Shown in pieces: positions 6,915-15,827 of a DNA stretch of 28,047 bases. The stretch is from Chitinophagaceae bacterium UBA2791. GTDB lineage: Bacteria; Bacteroidota; Bacteroidia; Chitinophagales; Chitinophagaceae. The stretch lies in NCBI GenBank assembly GCA_002352105.1, contig DEHV01000047.1, positions 1 through 28,047 on the forward strand, written 5' to 3'. The notes beneath the pieces were generated by a model, which did not search any database, was not told the DNA's origin, and was given only the letters and a program-made list of their open reading frames with translations. Position numbers and translations under genes: made by a program. Position 1 is the first letter of the stretch, and each line of letters starts with the position of its first letter.

Positions 6915-8870
6915 ATGGCATACAGAAATCAACAACATTTTATTGAAACGCTTGAGAAGGCGGGCGAATTGATGCGCATCTCCGCTTATGTCGATCCCCG
7001 GCTCGAAATAGCGGAGATCACCGATCGCATGAGCAAAACTCCGGGCGGCGGCAAAGCCCTGCTTTTTGAAAATACAGGATATGATTTTCCTGTGCTGATG
7101 AATGCCTATGGCAGCGAAAAAAGGATGTGCCTCGCCCTTGGCGTCGATCACCTGGATGATACCGCCCGGGAGATCGAAGACCTGTTTAAATTGCTGTCTG
7201 CTCCCAAAGAGGGCATCCTGGATAAATTGAAGTTGTTGCCTAAACTCGGGCAGTTTGCGTCGTGGATGCCTAAAGTAGTGAACAGGAAAGGAGAGTGCCA
7301 GGAGGTGGTGATGAAGGAACCGGATATCACCCGGCTACCTGTTATTACCTGCTGGCCTAAGGATGGCGGGCCCTTTGTGACCCTTCCCATTATTCATACC
7401 AAGGATCCGAATACGCAGTCGCGTAATGTGGGTATGTATCGCATGCAGGTATTCGGACCTGCTCTTACCGGGATGCACTGGCACAAACATAAGGTGAGCG
7501 CGAAGCATTTTAATGAATATAAGAAGATGGGCAAGCGCATGCCGGTTGCCGTTGCGCTTGGCGGCGACCCCGTTTATGCGTATTCCGCCACCGCTCCGCT
7601 GCCGGAGAATGTGGATGAATACATGCTGGCGGGATTCCTGCGAAAGAAAAAAGTGGAGCTGGTGAAATGCATCACCCAGCCCGGCGTGGAAGTTCCTGCC
7701 GACGCGGATTTTATTATCGAAGGATATGTGGATCCTGCCGATGAGCTGATCTGGGAAGGGCCTTTCGGCGACCATACCGGTTATTATTCTTTACCGGATT
7801 GGTATCCGCGGTTTCATATCACCGCCATCACCCATAAAAAAAATGCCGTTTATCCCGCAACCATAGTGGGCATCCCCCCGCAGGAAGACGCCTGGCTGGG
7901 AAAAGCTACTGAACGTATTTTCCTGGCGCCTATCAAGATGACCATGGTTCCCGAGATCGTGGATATGGAAATGCCTGTTGAAGGCGTGTTCCATAACCTG
8001 GTGATCGTAAAGATCCATAAAGAATATGCGGGGCAGGGACAGAAAGTGATGAATGCAATGTGGGGAGCCGGCCAGATGATGTTTAATAAAATACTGGCGC
8101 TTACGTCTTCCGCCGTGAACGAAAAAGATGGCGGTGATTATTTTCCGCTGTCTGATTATACAAAACTGGCGCGGGATATTTTCCGGAATATGAACCCCGC
8201 TACGGATATTTATTTTTCGCAGGGCCCCATGGATGTGCTGGACCATAGCTGCAGTAAACTGGGCTTTGGAGGAAAAATGTGTATCGACGGCACGGGAAAA
8301 TTTGAAGAAGAGATTGCTGAAAACGCCAGCGGCGCGTATAGCGCCGCCGGATTTGACAAAGCGCGGATAGCCAAAGAATTTGCAGAGATCAGGTTTATCA
8401 ATGACGACCTGCTGAAGAAGGATATTCCCTGCCTGGTTGTTTCTGTTAAAAAGAACCGCGCCGGCCATATTCGCGAGCTTCATCATCAGCTGTGTGAACG
8501 CCGGGAAATGGAAGGATTGAAGATGATCCTTTACGTGGAGCATACGGTGGATGCAAATGATCTTCCCGTAGCGTTATGGCGGTTTTGCAATAACCTGGAC
8601 CCTAAGCGGGATAGCATACTGGCCCAACGCCCATCCTTAGCCGACGATAAGAAGATATTTTCCTGCATGGGTTTTGACGGCGCCCTTAAGACAAAGGCAT
8701 ATGATGATTTTCAGCGGGATTGGCCGAATATTATTGTTGCCGATGACGCCACGATCGCTTCGGTGGATCAGAAATGGGATGGTCTGGGGATAGGCCCATT
8801 TATCCCTTCGCCCTCCTTAAAGTACAAGGACCAGATCTATGGAGAAGAGGCGATAGCGGACAGGATATGA
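6915..8870 (+). CDS. UbiD family prenylated-FMN-dependent decarboxylase
   Basis: A 651-residue member of the UbiD family, which removes or adds carboxyl groups on aromatic or alpha,beta-unsaturated acids using prenylated FMN. The catalytic block is visible as WEGPFGDHTGYY with Glu281 as the expected catalytic acid, preceded by DADFIIEGYV. Other family blocks are ITCWPKDGGPFVTLPI, GMYRMQVFG and GMHWHKHK near 155-200 and GIPPQEDAWLGKATERIF. The length is at the long end of the family, like menaquinone-pathway (MenA-linked/SCO4490-type) members in Bacteroidota, so quinone biosynthesis is a reasonable guess but unproven. The UbiX flavin prenyltransferase needed for the cofactor is not in the window. 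The start is the ATG at 6915, placed 18 nt after a -7 box. Monocistronic by spacing (201 nt before, 208 nt after). Confidence 0.9.
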   Translation: MAYRNQQHFIETLEKAGELMRISAYVDPRLEIAEITDRMSKTPGGGKALLFENTGYDFPVLMNAYGSEKRMCLALGVDHLDDTAREIEDLFKLLSAPKEGILDKLKLLPKLGQFASWMPKVVNRKGECQEVVMKEPDITRLPVITCWPKDGGPFVTLPIIHTKDPNTQSRNVGMYRMQVFGPALTGMHWHKHKVSAKHFNEYKKMGKRMPVAVALGGDPVYAYSATAPLPENVDEYMLAGFLRKKKVELVKCITQPGVEVPADADFIIEGYVDPADELIWEGPFGDHTGYYSLPDWYPRFHITAITHKKNAVYPATIVGIPPQEDAWLGKATERIFLAPIKMTMVPEIVDMEMPVEGVFHNLVIVKIHKEYAGQGQKVMNAMWGAGQMMFNKILALTSSAVNEKDGGDYFPLSDYTKLARDIFRNMNPATDIYFSQGPMDVLDHSCSKLGFGGKMCIDGTGKFEEEIAENASGAYSAAGFDKARIAKEFAEIRFINDDLLKKDIPCLVVSVKKNRAGHIRELHHQLCERREMEGLKMILYVEHTVDANDLPVALWRFCNNLDPKRDSILAQRPSLADDKKIFSCMGFDGALKTKAYDDFQRDWPNIIVADDATIASVDQKWDGLGIGPFIPSPSLKYKDQIYGEEAIADRI

Positions 8871-9002
8871 TCAATGGCGCGCGAAAGAATGACCCGGAAT
8901 AAACCAATTCAGATAGCGCAAACAAGCCGGAGCTTCCCTGGCGCTTGGAAAGCCCGGTTTACCAGTTAGCTAAAGACCTGCCAATCATCCGGTTCCGGAG
9001 AT

Positions 9003-9010
9003 TAACTTTG
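9003..9010 (+). promoter_or_regulatory. -7 box upstream of the TraB/GumN gene
   Basis: TAACTTTG matches TAnnTTTG exactly, 68 nt upstream of the ATG at 9079. No clear -33 TTG is at the usual distance. An imperfect hairpin of CCGGAGCTTCC and GGAAAGCCCGG lies at about 8929-8959 and may end the preceding transcript. Confidence 0.45.
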
Positions 9011-9078
9011 TAATAAGAGAAAGATGAGTATTTTTATTTCATCGGCGTGTTTTGGGAATGAAACCTAAAGCTTATTAA

Positions 9079-10152
9079 ATGCGTACCAGAAAATTGTTAT
9101 TGTTTGTTTTATCTCTTTCGACGGCATCATGGGTTGCCGCCCAGGCCAGGAAAACCGAATCCGGCGAAAAGACCGGCAGCGTTATCCAGGCAAAAACGGA
9201 TAAGCCCGCTGCGGCAAACCCCAAAACTGCAGCGCCTGCGGCAAAATCCGGCGCTGCAAAACCTGCTTCGGCGGGCGCCGGGGCTACGGCAAGGCCCGGA
9301 AGCGCGGCGGCAAAAAAGCAACCGGCGGGCAAAGCCGAAGATCCCAGCCACACCTTGCTATGGGAAATAAGCGGCGGGGAGTTAACTCAGCCTTCCTATA
9401 TTTTCGGGACCATGCACCTGGTATGCGCCGATGAAGCCCGGCTTAGCGGCGCGTTAAAAAAGGCGATCAAGGAAAGCGACCAGATCTTTTTTGAGATCGA
9501 TATGGATGATATGGAACAGGTAATGGGGGGAATGAAATACGTCCGGATGAACGACGGCCTGAAGTTGTCCGATCTGCTGACCCCCGTGGAAATGGACCGG
9601 ATCAAAGCCTATTTTGACGAACATCGCGCGATGATCCCCTTTGTCATGATGAATCGGTTTAAACCTTATTTTATTAGCTCGATGATCAGCGAGGGCATGT
9701 TGGAGTGCACAACAAAAAAAGCAATGGAACAACTGATTGCGGAGGAAAGTAAATTGTACAATAAGGATATCCAGGGACTTGAAACCATCAAGTTCCAGGC
9801 TTCGCTATTTGATTCCATCCCTTATGAAAAACAGGCGAGGGATCTTTTGACGTATATTGATAGCATTGACGGATACCGGAAAACAACCCTGGAAATGTAT
9901 GAGGTTTACCGGCGGCAGGATCTTAACCGGATGGATTCGCTGATCACGAAAAGCGATCCGGGAATGGAACAGTATATGGATCTGCTGTTATACGATCGCA
10001 ATACCCGATGGGTTGCCGAAATGCCCTTTCATATGCAGAGGATGCCTACCTTGTTTGCCGTAGGCGCCGGTCATTTGCCCGGCGAAAAAGGAGTGCTTAA
10101 CCTTCTTGCCCGGCAGGGATACACGGTCAGGCCCTTGCCCAACCGGAATTGA
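9079..10152 (+). CDS. TraB/GumN family exported protein
   Basis: A 357-residue protein with three parts. Residues 1-22 are a signal peptide (LSLSTASWVAAQA). Residues 24 to about 92 are a low-complexity Ala/Pro/Lys/Gly-rich linker. The rest is a TraB/GumN domain with its two hallmark blocks: IFGTMHL (GTMH 110-113) near the beginning and FAVGAGHLPGEKG (VGAGH 328-332) near the end, plus a conserved-looking IQGLETIKFQASLFDSIP in the middle. The family shares the fold of Tiki proteases and haem-binding EreA/ChaN; its bacterial roles are largely unknown. The paired GxxH motifs suggest metal binding and hydrolytic activity, but that is family inference. The linker may reach through the peptidoglycan. 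It converges on the RND operon, whose TolC gene ends 51 nt away. Confidence 0.85.
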   Translation: MRTRKLLLFVLSLSTASWVAAQARKTESGEKTGSVIQAKTDKPAAANPKTAAPAAKSGAAKPASAGAGATARPGSAAAKKQPAGKAEDPSHTLLWEISGGELTQPSYIFGTMHLVCADEARLSGALKKAIKESDQIFFEIDMDDMEQVMGGMKYVRMNDGLKLSDLLTPVEMDRIKAYFDEHRAMIPFVMMNRFKPYFISSMISEGMLECTTKKAMEQLIAEESKLYNKDIQGLETIKFQASLFDSIPYEKQARDLLTYIDSIDGYRKTTLEMYEVYRRQDLNRMDSLITKSDPGMEQYMDLLLYDRNTRWVAEMPFHMQRMPTLFAVGAGHLPGEKGVLNLLARQGYTVRPLPNRN

Positions 10153-10197
10153 TTTGAACGGCGCTACAGACGAATTTTTCCTGGTTGATTTGAACGG
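10149..10197 (+). repeat. Direct 13-bp repeat between convergent genes
   Basis: TTGATTTGAACGG occurs at 10149-10161, overlapping the stop of the TraB/GumN gene, and again exactly at 10185-10197, just before the end of the convergent TolC gene. The copies are 36 nt apart start to start. This may be a small local duplication. Confidence 0.6.
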
Positions 10198-10203
10198 ACG
10201 TGT

Positions 10204-11508
10204 TTACAAAACGCCTTTTAGCCTGAACAGTTCCGTCTCGGCAAGTTTGGTATTGTATCTTGCGGCAATCAGGCGGTTATACGCGTCTTCGAGGCTTATC
10301 TGCGCTTCCCTTAACTCAAGATAGGTCGAGACCCCCTGTCGGAACCTTTCCAGCGCAATGAATACGTTTTCCTTTGCCAGCGATATGTTCTCTTCTTCCA
10401 GTTGCAACGCTTTTTTCTGGTATTGATAATCCTTGTAGGCGTTGTTGACGAGCACATCCATCTGGCGTTGCTGGTTGTTATACGACAGCTGCTGGTATTC
10501 GATCTCAAGCCCGGCCTGTTTGATCAGCCTCCGGGTGTTAAAGCCGCTAAACAAGGGCACGGATGCTGTTACGCCATAATTCAGGCCCTTGGTCATGTTG
10601 AAGATGGGCTGGAACTCGGGGTTCACCACCGAAGCATTGTTTATCCTTCCGAAATTATAGGCAGAGTTAAGCGAAAGCCTGGGCCATAATTCGGCCTTGC
10701 GTTCTTTGAGAGAGAGTTCGGCAATATCAATATTTTTTTTTGCAGCCAGCAAAGCCGGGTTCGTTTGTTCAATGCCCGAGCGGATGCTGTCGAACCGGAT
10801 GCCCAGGTGCAGGGGAATGCTGTCGCTTACATCGTATTCGGCCTGCGCAGGCAGCGCGATCAGTTGGTTCAATGTCTCCTTTAACTGGGCGATCAATGTT
10901 TCCTGTAGCAGCCTGGAGGCTTTTTGCGCGTTAAGATCGACCCGCGCCTGGAGCAGTTCGGGTTTGCTCCCCATTCCGACAGAGAGCTTTTTATCGGCAA
11001 GTTTCACTCTCTCTTCATTGATGGAAATGAGCTCTTCTATTGCTTTGAGTTGTTGTTTCTGGCGTACGATATTATAGTAATTGGCGACGATGGCGGCGAT
11101 GGAATTGACCGCCTGGGTTTTCACGTTCAACTCCCCCAGGTCCCTGAGCTCTTCGAGTCTGGCTTTGGTCGCGAACATTTTCAATCCGTCGAAAACCGTC
11201 CAGTTCAGGTTTACCGCGGCGGTAAGGTTGCCGGAGGATACGTTGGCCTTTCTTTTTCTTCCGTCCAGGAAATCCTGCTGGGAATTATTTTTGTTCCAGA
11301 CCTTTCCCGCGCTGGCTTCGAGCTGCGGTAAAAAAGCGCCGTTGGCGTATTGGTAATCTATCGCTAGCGCCTCGGCTTCATTCTTTGCCAGCAAAATATC
11401 ATAATTGCTTTTTAAGCCTGCGGCAATGGCCTCTTCCACAGATAAAACAACCTGCCCATGAACCTGGATGATAAATAGGGCGGGTATAATAGTTAGGATC
11501 CTTCTCAT
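10204..11508 (-). CDS. TolC family outer membrane efflux channel
   Basis: A 434-residue outer-membrane factor. A signal peptide (residues 1-18, ending IIQVHGQ) is followed by the two repeated halves of the TolC fold, each with long helices and two strands: the first half includes LSVEEAIAAGLKSNYDILLAKNEAEAL and the second NPALLAAKKNIDIAELSLKERKAELWPRLSLN. NTRRLIKQAGLEIEYQQL and YLELREAQISLEDAYNRLIAARYNTKLAETELFRLKG are typical C-terminal helices. It is the exit duct of the tripartite pump and is last in the operon, 12 nt after the pump gene. Confidence 0.92.
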   Translation of the reverse strand: MRRILTIIPALFIIQVHGQVVLSVEEAIAAGLKSNYDILLAKNEAEALAIDYQYANGAFLPQLEASAGKVWNKNNSQQDFLDGRKRKANVSSGNLTAAVNLNWTVFDGLKMFATKARLEELRDLGELNVKTQAVNSIAAIVANYYNIVRQKQQLKAIEELISINEERVKLADKKLSVGMGSKPELLQARVDLNAQKASRLLQETLIAQLKETLNQLIALPAQAEYDVSDSIPLHLGIRFDSIRSGIEQTNPALLAAKKNIDIAELSLKERKAELWPRLSLNSAYNFGRINNASVVNPEFQPIFNMTKGLNYGVTASVPLFSGFNTRRLIKQAGLEIEYQQLSYNNQQRQMDVLVNNAYKDYQYQKKALQLEEENISLAKENVFIALERFRQGVSTYLELREAQISLEDAYNRLIAARYNTKLAETELFRLKGVL

Positions 11509-11520
11509 TAGCTTAAAAAT

Positions 11521-14500
11521 TTATGCCCTGCGCGATTCTATCTCGTCAAGCATTTCCATGCCTGTCTTTTTCTTTTTACGGGAAAGGAAGGAATACATGG
11601 CGGGAATCACGAATAGGGTTAACACAAGAGAGAACAGAATGCCTCCGACAATAACGATACCCAGGGGAATCCTGCTGGTAGCTGCCGCACCTAGCGACAA
11701 GGCTATCGGCAGGGCGCCCAGCGACATCGTAAGGCTGGTCATCAATATGGGCCGCAAGCGGGCGGTAGCCGCTTCTATTACGGCGGTATGCTTGTTTATT
11801 CCTGCGTTTTGTTTCTGGTTGGCAAATTCCACGATCAGGATGCCGTTCTTGGTTACCAGGCCGATCAGCATGATCATGCCGATCTGGGAAAAGATATTCA
11901 GCGTCTGGTCGAATATCCATAAAGAAAGGACGGCGCCGGCGATTGCCAGCGGCACGGTGATCATGATTACAAAGGGGTCTATAAAACTTTCAAACTGGGC
12001 GGCCAAAGCCAGGAAGATGAGGATCAGCGCCAGGATAAAGGCAAACGCGGTATTGCCTGAGCTCTCTGCAAAATCCCTGGAGTTGCCCGATAGCGAAGTG
12101 GTAAAGGACTCGTCGAGCGTACGGGAAGCGATCTCTTCCATTACCTTGATGCCATCGGCGATCGTCTTCCCGGGGGCTAGTCCTGCCGAAACGGTGGCCG
12201 ATTTGTACCGGTTGAAATGATAGATGGCAGGGGGGGTGGTCTCATCCGAAATGCTCACTACATTGTCCAGCGGGATGATCTCATTTCGATTGTTCCGGAC
12301 ATAAATGTTTTTCAGATCGGTGGGGTCGTCCCTTTCATTGCGTGCTACCTGACCCAGTACCTGGTATTGCTTTCCTTCCTTGATAAAATAGCCGAGCCGG
12401 CGATTGCTCAAGGCCAGCTGCAGGGTCTGCGAAATATCCCCCACGCTGATCCCCAGCTCGCTGGCTTTCAGGCGATCGATATTTATTTTCAGTTCCGGTT
12501 TATTGAACTTGAGATCAACGTCAACGCCGCTAAAGACGGGACTCTTATTTACTTCTTCTAAGAAATGGGGCAGGGCCCCGGCGATCTTGTCAAAATCGTT
12601 ATTCTGGATGACAAACTGTACGGGCAGCCCCGCTCTCCGGTTCACCGAGATCGTTTGTTCTTCTATCACAAAAGCCCTTCCTTCCGGAAATCGCTTAAGA
12701 TTTCTTCTTACCATATTGGCGATCTCTTTCTGCGATCGTTCCCTTTCGGGAGGGTCAACCAGCATAACCCGTATAAAGGCCGAGTTTACCGCGCCCGTTC
12801 CGCTGTTGCCGGGGGAAACTACGCTCAGCGCCGACTTTTTCTCCGGCACAGAGTCGAGGATGAACTGCGTTAGTCTGTCGACGTATTTATCCATGTAATC
12901 AAATGCCGTTCCTTCCGGAGCCGTGATCTGCAACCTGAACTGGCTCCTGTCTTCCATGGGCGCCAGCTCAGAGGGGATGCCCCTGCCGATAAAATAGATG
13001 ATGGCAAAACAAATGCCTATTATGACCAGGGCCAGCCAGCGCGTGGACATGAATAGCTTAAGCACGGCATGATAGCCGTTTTCCATCCCCCGGAAAAAGG
13101 GCTCTGTTTTGCGGTAGAACCAGGAATGCGTATGGACTTTGCGCGTCAGCTTTACATTTAGCACAGGCGTCAGCGTTAACGAAACAAATGCAGAGATCAG
13201 CACTGCTCCCGCTACCACGATGCCGAATTCACGGAATAGCCGGCCTACAAATCCCTGGAGAAAAATGATGGGGAGAAAGATAACGGCCAGCGTGATAGAG
13301 GTCGCGATAACGGCAAAATAGATCTCTTTGGATCCTTCTTTGGCGGCCTGGTATTTCTCCATGCCTTTTTCCATTTTTTTGTAGATGTTTTCCGTCACCA
13401 CGATGCCGTCGTCTACTACGAGGCCGGTAGCCAGCACGATGCCCAATAGGGTAAGCACGTTGATGGTAAAGCCGCTGAGGTACATGATAAAAAAGGCGCC
13501 AACCAGGGCGACGGGGATATCGATCAGGGGTCGCAGGGCGATCAGCCAGTCGCGGAAAAAAAGATAGATCACCAGCACCACCAGCACGAAAGCGATGATC
13601 AGCGTTTCTTCTACCTCGGAAATAGATTTTTTGATAAACCTGGTCTGATCTAAAGCTATACCCAGTTGCAGGTCGCCGGGAATATCTTTTTTGAGTTCCT
13701 CCAGGCGTTTGTAAAATTCGTCGGCAATGGCAACATAATTGGAGCCGGGCTGGGGAGTGATCGCCAGCGCGATCATTGGCACCCGGCTTTCCTTCAGTAT
13801 GGTCTCTTCATTCTCGGGACCTAAAACCGCTTCGCCGATCTGCTTAAGGCGAATATCGCTGCCGTTTACATTTTTAATGATGACGTTGTTAAAGTCTTCT
13901 TCTGTGGAAAGCCGGCCAAAGGTCCGAACGGAAAGCTCCGTGGCATTGCCGGCGATCTTTCCGGAAGGTAGTTCCACATTCTCCCTGACCAGCGCGGCTT
14001 CCACATCGCCTACGGTCAGGTTATAGGCGCTCAGCCGCGCGGGATCGAACCAGATCCTCATGGCGTACCGCTTCTCTCCCCATATCCTGATATAGGCCAC
14101 GCCGGGAATGGTCTGCAATCGTTCTACCAGCACATTGTTGGCGTACTCCGTAATCTCAAGCTGGTTGCGCATATTGCTTTGTACGGTCATTGCAATGATC
14201 GATTCGGCGCTGGCGTCGGCCTTTGATACCACGGGCGGCGCGTCGAGATCTTTCGGAAGCGAACGCGAAGCTTCGGAAACCTTGTCCCGCACGTCGTTGG
14301 CCGCCGCTTCGAGATCAATGCTCAGGTCGAATTCCACATTGATATTGCTATTGCCCTGGCTGCTGATAGAAGTAATGTTTTTGATCCCGGCAATGCCATT
14401 AATGGCTTTTTCAAGCGGCTCGGTGATCTGCGATTCTATGATATCGGCATTGGCCCCGGGATAGGAAGTGCGTACATTGATATTGGGGGGATCTATGGCT

Positions 14501-14613
14501 GGATAGTCCCTTACGCCGAGGAAAGTGAAGCCGATGATCCCGAATAACACGATCACGATATTCATCACGGTTGCGAGCACCGGCCTCCGTAAACTTAACT
14601 CCGAAATATTCAT
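11521..14613 (-). CDS. RND efflux pump permease subunit (HAE1/AcrB type)
   Basis: A 1030-residue inner-membrane proton/drug antiporter of full AcrB-like length. The N-terminus reads LSLRRPVLATVMNIVIVLFG (helix 1) and DYPAIDPPNINV, as in HAE1 pumps. Two large periplasmic loops lie between helices 1-2 and 7-8. The proton relay pair Asp401-Asp402 is in GLVVDDGIVVTENI of helix 4. Helix 10-12 marks include FINFLALAAQFESFIDPF-like sequence, MIMLIGLVTKNGILIVEFANQ and RLRPILMTSLTMSLGALP. The substrate is probably hydrophobic or amphiphilic toxic compounds but cannot be read from sequence. It is 45 nt downstream of the adaptor and 12 nt upstream of the TolC gene, so the three form one operon. No local regulator was found. 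Confidence 0.95.
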   Translation of the reverse strand: MNISELSLRRPVLATVMNIVIVLFGIIGFTFLGVRDYPAIDPPNINVRTSYPGANADIIESQITEPLEKAINGIAGIKNITSISSQGNSNINVEFDLSIDLEAAANDVRDKVSEASRSLPKDLDAPPVVSKADASAESIIAMTVQSNMRNQLEITEYANNVLVERLQTIPGVAYIRIWGEKRYAMRIWFDPARLSAYNLTVGDVEAALVRENVELPSGKIAGNATELSVRTFGRLSTEEDFNNVIIKNVNGSDIRLKQIGEAVLGPENEETILKESRVPMIALAITPQPGSNYVAIADEFYKRLEELKKDIPGDLQLGIALDQTRFIKKSISEVEETLIIAFVLVVLVIYLFFRDWLIALRPLIDIPVALVGAFFIMYLSGFTINVLTLLGIVLATGLVVDDGIVVTENIYKKMEKGMEKYQAAKEGSKEIYFAVIATSITLAVIFLPIIFLQGFVGRLFREFGIVVAGAVLISAFVSLTLTPVLNVKLTRKVHTHSWFYRKTEPFFRGMENGYHAVLKLFMSTRWLALVIIGICFAIIYFIGRGIPSELAPMEDRSQFRLQITAPEGTAFDYMDKYVDRLTQFILDSVPEKKSALSVVSPGNSGTGAVNSAFIRVMLVDPPERERSQKEIANMVRRNLKRFPEGRAFVIEEQTISVNRRAGLPVQFVIQNNDFDKIAGALPHFLEEVNKSPVFSGVDVDLKFNKPELKINIDRLKASELGISVGDISQTLQLALSNRRLGYFIKEGKQYQVLGQVARNERDDPTDLKNIYVRNNRNEIIPLDNVVSISDETTPPAIYHFNRYKSATVSAGLAPGKTIADGIKVMEEIASRTLDESFTTSLSGNSRDFAESSGNTAFAFILALILIFLALAAQFESFIDPFVIMITVPLAIAGAVLSLWIFDQTLNIFSQIGMIMLIGLVTKNGILIVEFANQKQNAGINKHTAVIEAATARLRPILMTSLTMSLGALPIALSLGAAATSRIPLGIVIVGGILFSLVLTLFVIPAMYSFLSRKKKKTGMEMLDEIESRRA

Positions 14614-14658
14614 GCGCCGCGAAATATTTTATTTATAACTATGGTAAAACAGCAAGCG

Positions 14659-15732
14659 TTATTCAACTTTTGTAAGGTTGATCCGGCTTTCCGGCCTGAT
14701 GGCCAGCAGGGCTGTGATAACGACCGTATCGCCGGCTTTCAGCCCATCCGCGATCTCTACAAAGCTGGAGTCTCTAATACCAGTGGTGACTACTTTGAAT
14801 TCTACCGCTCCATCATGATATAAGATAACGCGTTTGTCCCTTGCCTGCGGAATTACCGCCTGCGTAGGGATTACCAGCGATTGTTCGTTCTTTCCCAGCT
14901 CGAGGGACACCTTGGCAAACCGGCCTGGCGCCAGGGCCGCGTCGTTACTTTTAACGATCCCCCGTACTTTCAGGCTTCGGGTATTGGCCTCTATAATTGT
15001 TGCAGCAGCCTGGACAGTCGCGGTAAATTCCTTATCTATCCCATCGAGGGTAAACTTGATCACTCTGCCTGGTCTCATCGTTGTGCTGTATTTTTCCGGC
15101 ACGGTAAATTCCAGTTTGAGCTCGTCGACCTGGCTGATGGTTGTCAGCATATCAGCGGGCGTCACGTAGGCGCCCAGGCTAATGTTTCTTAATCCTATCC
15201 TCCCATGATAAGGGGCGCGGATCTGCGTCCTGGCAATATCCACTTTTACCAGTTCAATATCGGCTTTCAGGTTGTTCACGCTCAGTTCGCTAAGATCGTA
15301 CTCCTGCTGGCTGATGCCGTTTATTTTGAGCAATTCCTTTTGCCTTTCCGCTGTTTTTTCGGCAATGGAAAGCTGGACCTCTAACTTCTTAAGCTGCGCC
15401 TGCAGGTCTTCATCAAATAATCTTACCAGCAGGGCGCCTTTTTGCGTCATCCGCCCTTCGGGAATATTCATTTCCACTACGCGCCCGGATATCTCGGGGC
15501 GGATATCTGTCGTTTCAAAGGGCAAAAGCGTTCCGGGAACGGAAATGTTTTCTGCCAATGCTCTTGCCTTTACGATAAAACCCTCTGCCTGTAATGTTTC
15601 ATCAGCCGATTTTAACTGACCCGATCCGGCATTGGGCGTCTTGATCTTCTCTTTTTTTTCTCCGCAGGACACCAGGGTCAGGGTCAGTAAACATGCAGGA
15701 ACGATTGCCAGGTACTTTGTCTTTAGCGCCAT
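14659..15732 (-). CDS. RND efflux periplasmic adaptor lipoprotein (membrane fusion protein)
   Basis: A 357-residue lipoprotein starting MALKTKYLAIVPACLL with lipobox LVSC (Cys23). Order of parts: a barrel-sandwich (lipoyl-like) half at about 60-110 (ISVPGTLLPFETTDIRPEISGRVVEMNIPEG), an alpha-helical hairpin around 115-165, the second lipoyl half (TQIRAPYHGRIGLRNISLGAYV), and beta-barrel and membrane-proximal domains to the end (PGRFAKVSLELG, VIPTQAVIP, GLKAGDTVVI). It bridges the RND pump and TolC channel. The frame opens at a TTG at 15816, but the lipoprotein signal fixes the start at 15732. It is the first gene of the pump operon, 95 nt after purK on the same strand; a weak -7-like TAATTTTA lies at 15751-15758. 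Confidence 0.93.
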   Translation of the reverse strand: MALKTKYLAIVPACLLTLTLVSCGEKKEKIKTPNAGSGQLKSADETLQAEGFIVKARALAENISVPGTLLPFETTDIRPEISGRVVEMNIPEGRMTQKGALLVRLFDEDLQAQLKKLEVQLSIAEKTAERQKELLKINGISQQEYDLSELSVNNLKADIELVKVDIARTQIRAPYHGRIGLRNISLGAYVTPADMLTTISQVDELKLEFTVPEKYSTTMRPGRVIKFTLDGIDKEFTATVQAAATIIEANTRSLKVRGIVKSNDAALAPGRFAKVSLELGKNEQSLVIPTQAVIPQARDKRVILYHDGAVEFKVVTTGIRDSSFVEIADGLKAGDTVVITALLAIRPESRINLTKVE

Positions 15733-15827
15733 TATGAAGAAATTCTGTCTTAAAATTAATGGTTTAACACCGTATAATCCGATATGAGACGTTTTAATAA
15801 TAGCTAACCTTCGCAAGGCGGTTAATA

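Noticed and set aside
7791..8543. Minus-strand open frame of 250 codons inside the UbiD-family gene
   Set aside because: It is antisense to a strongly conserved enzyme gene and its His/Phe-rich translation mirrors that gene's codons.
11468..12220. Plus-strand open frame of 250 codons opposite the RND pump and TolC genes
   Set aside because: The hydrophobic translation is the antisense of pump membrane helices; the minus-strand reading is unmistakably an RND permease.
15733..15816. N-terminal extension of the RND adaptor from a TTG
   Set aside because: The extension would bury the lipoprotein signal peptide; the ATG at 15732 gives a normal lipobox with Cys23.
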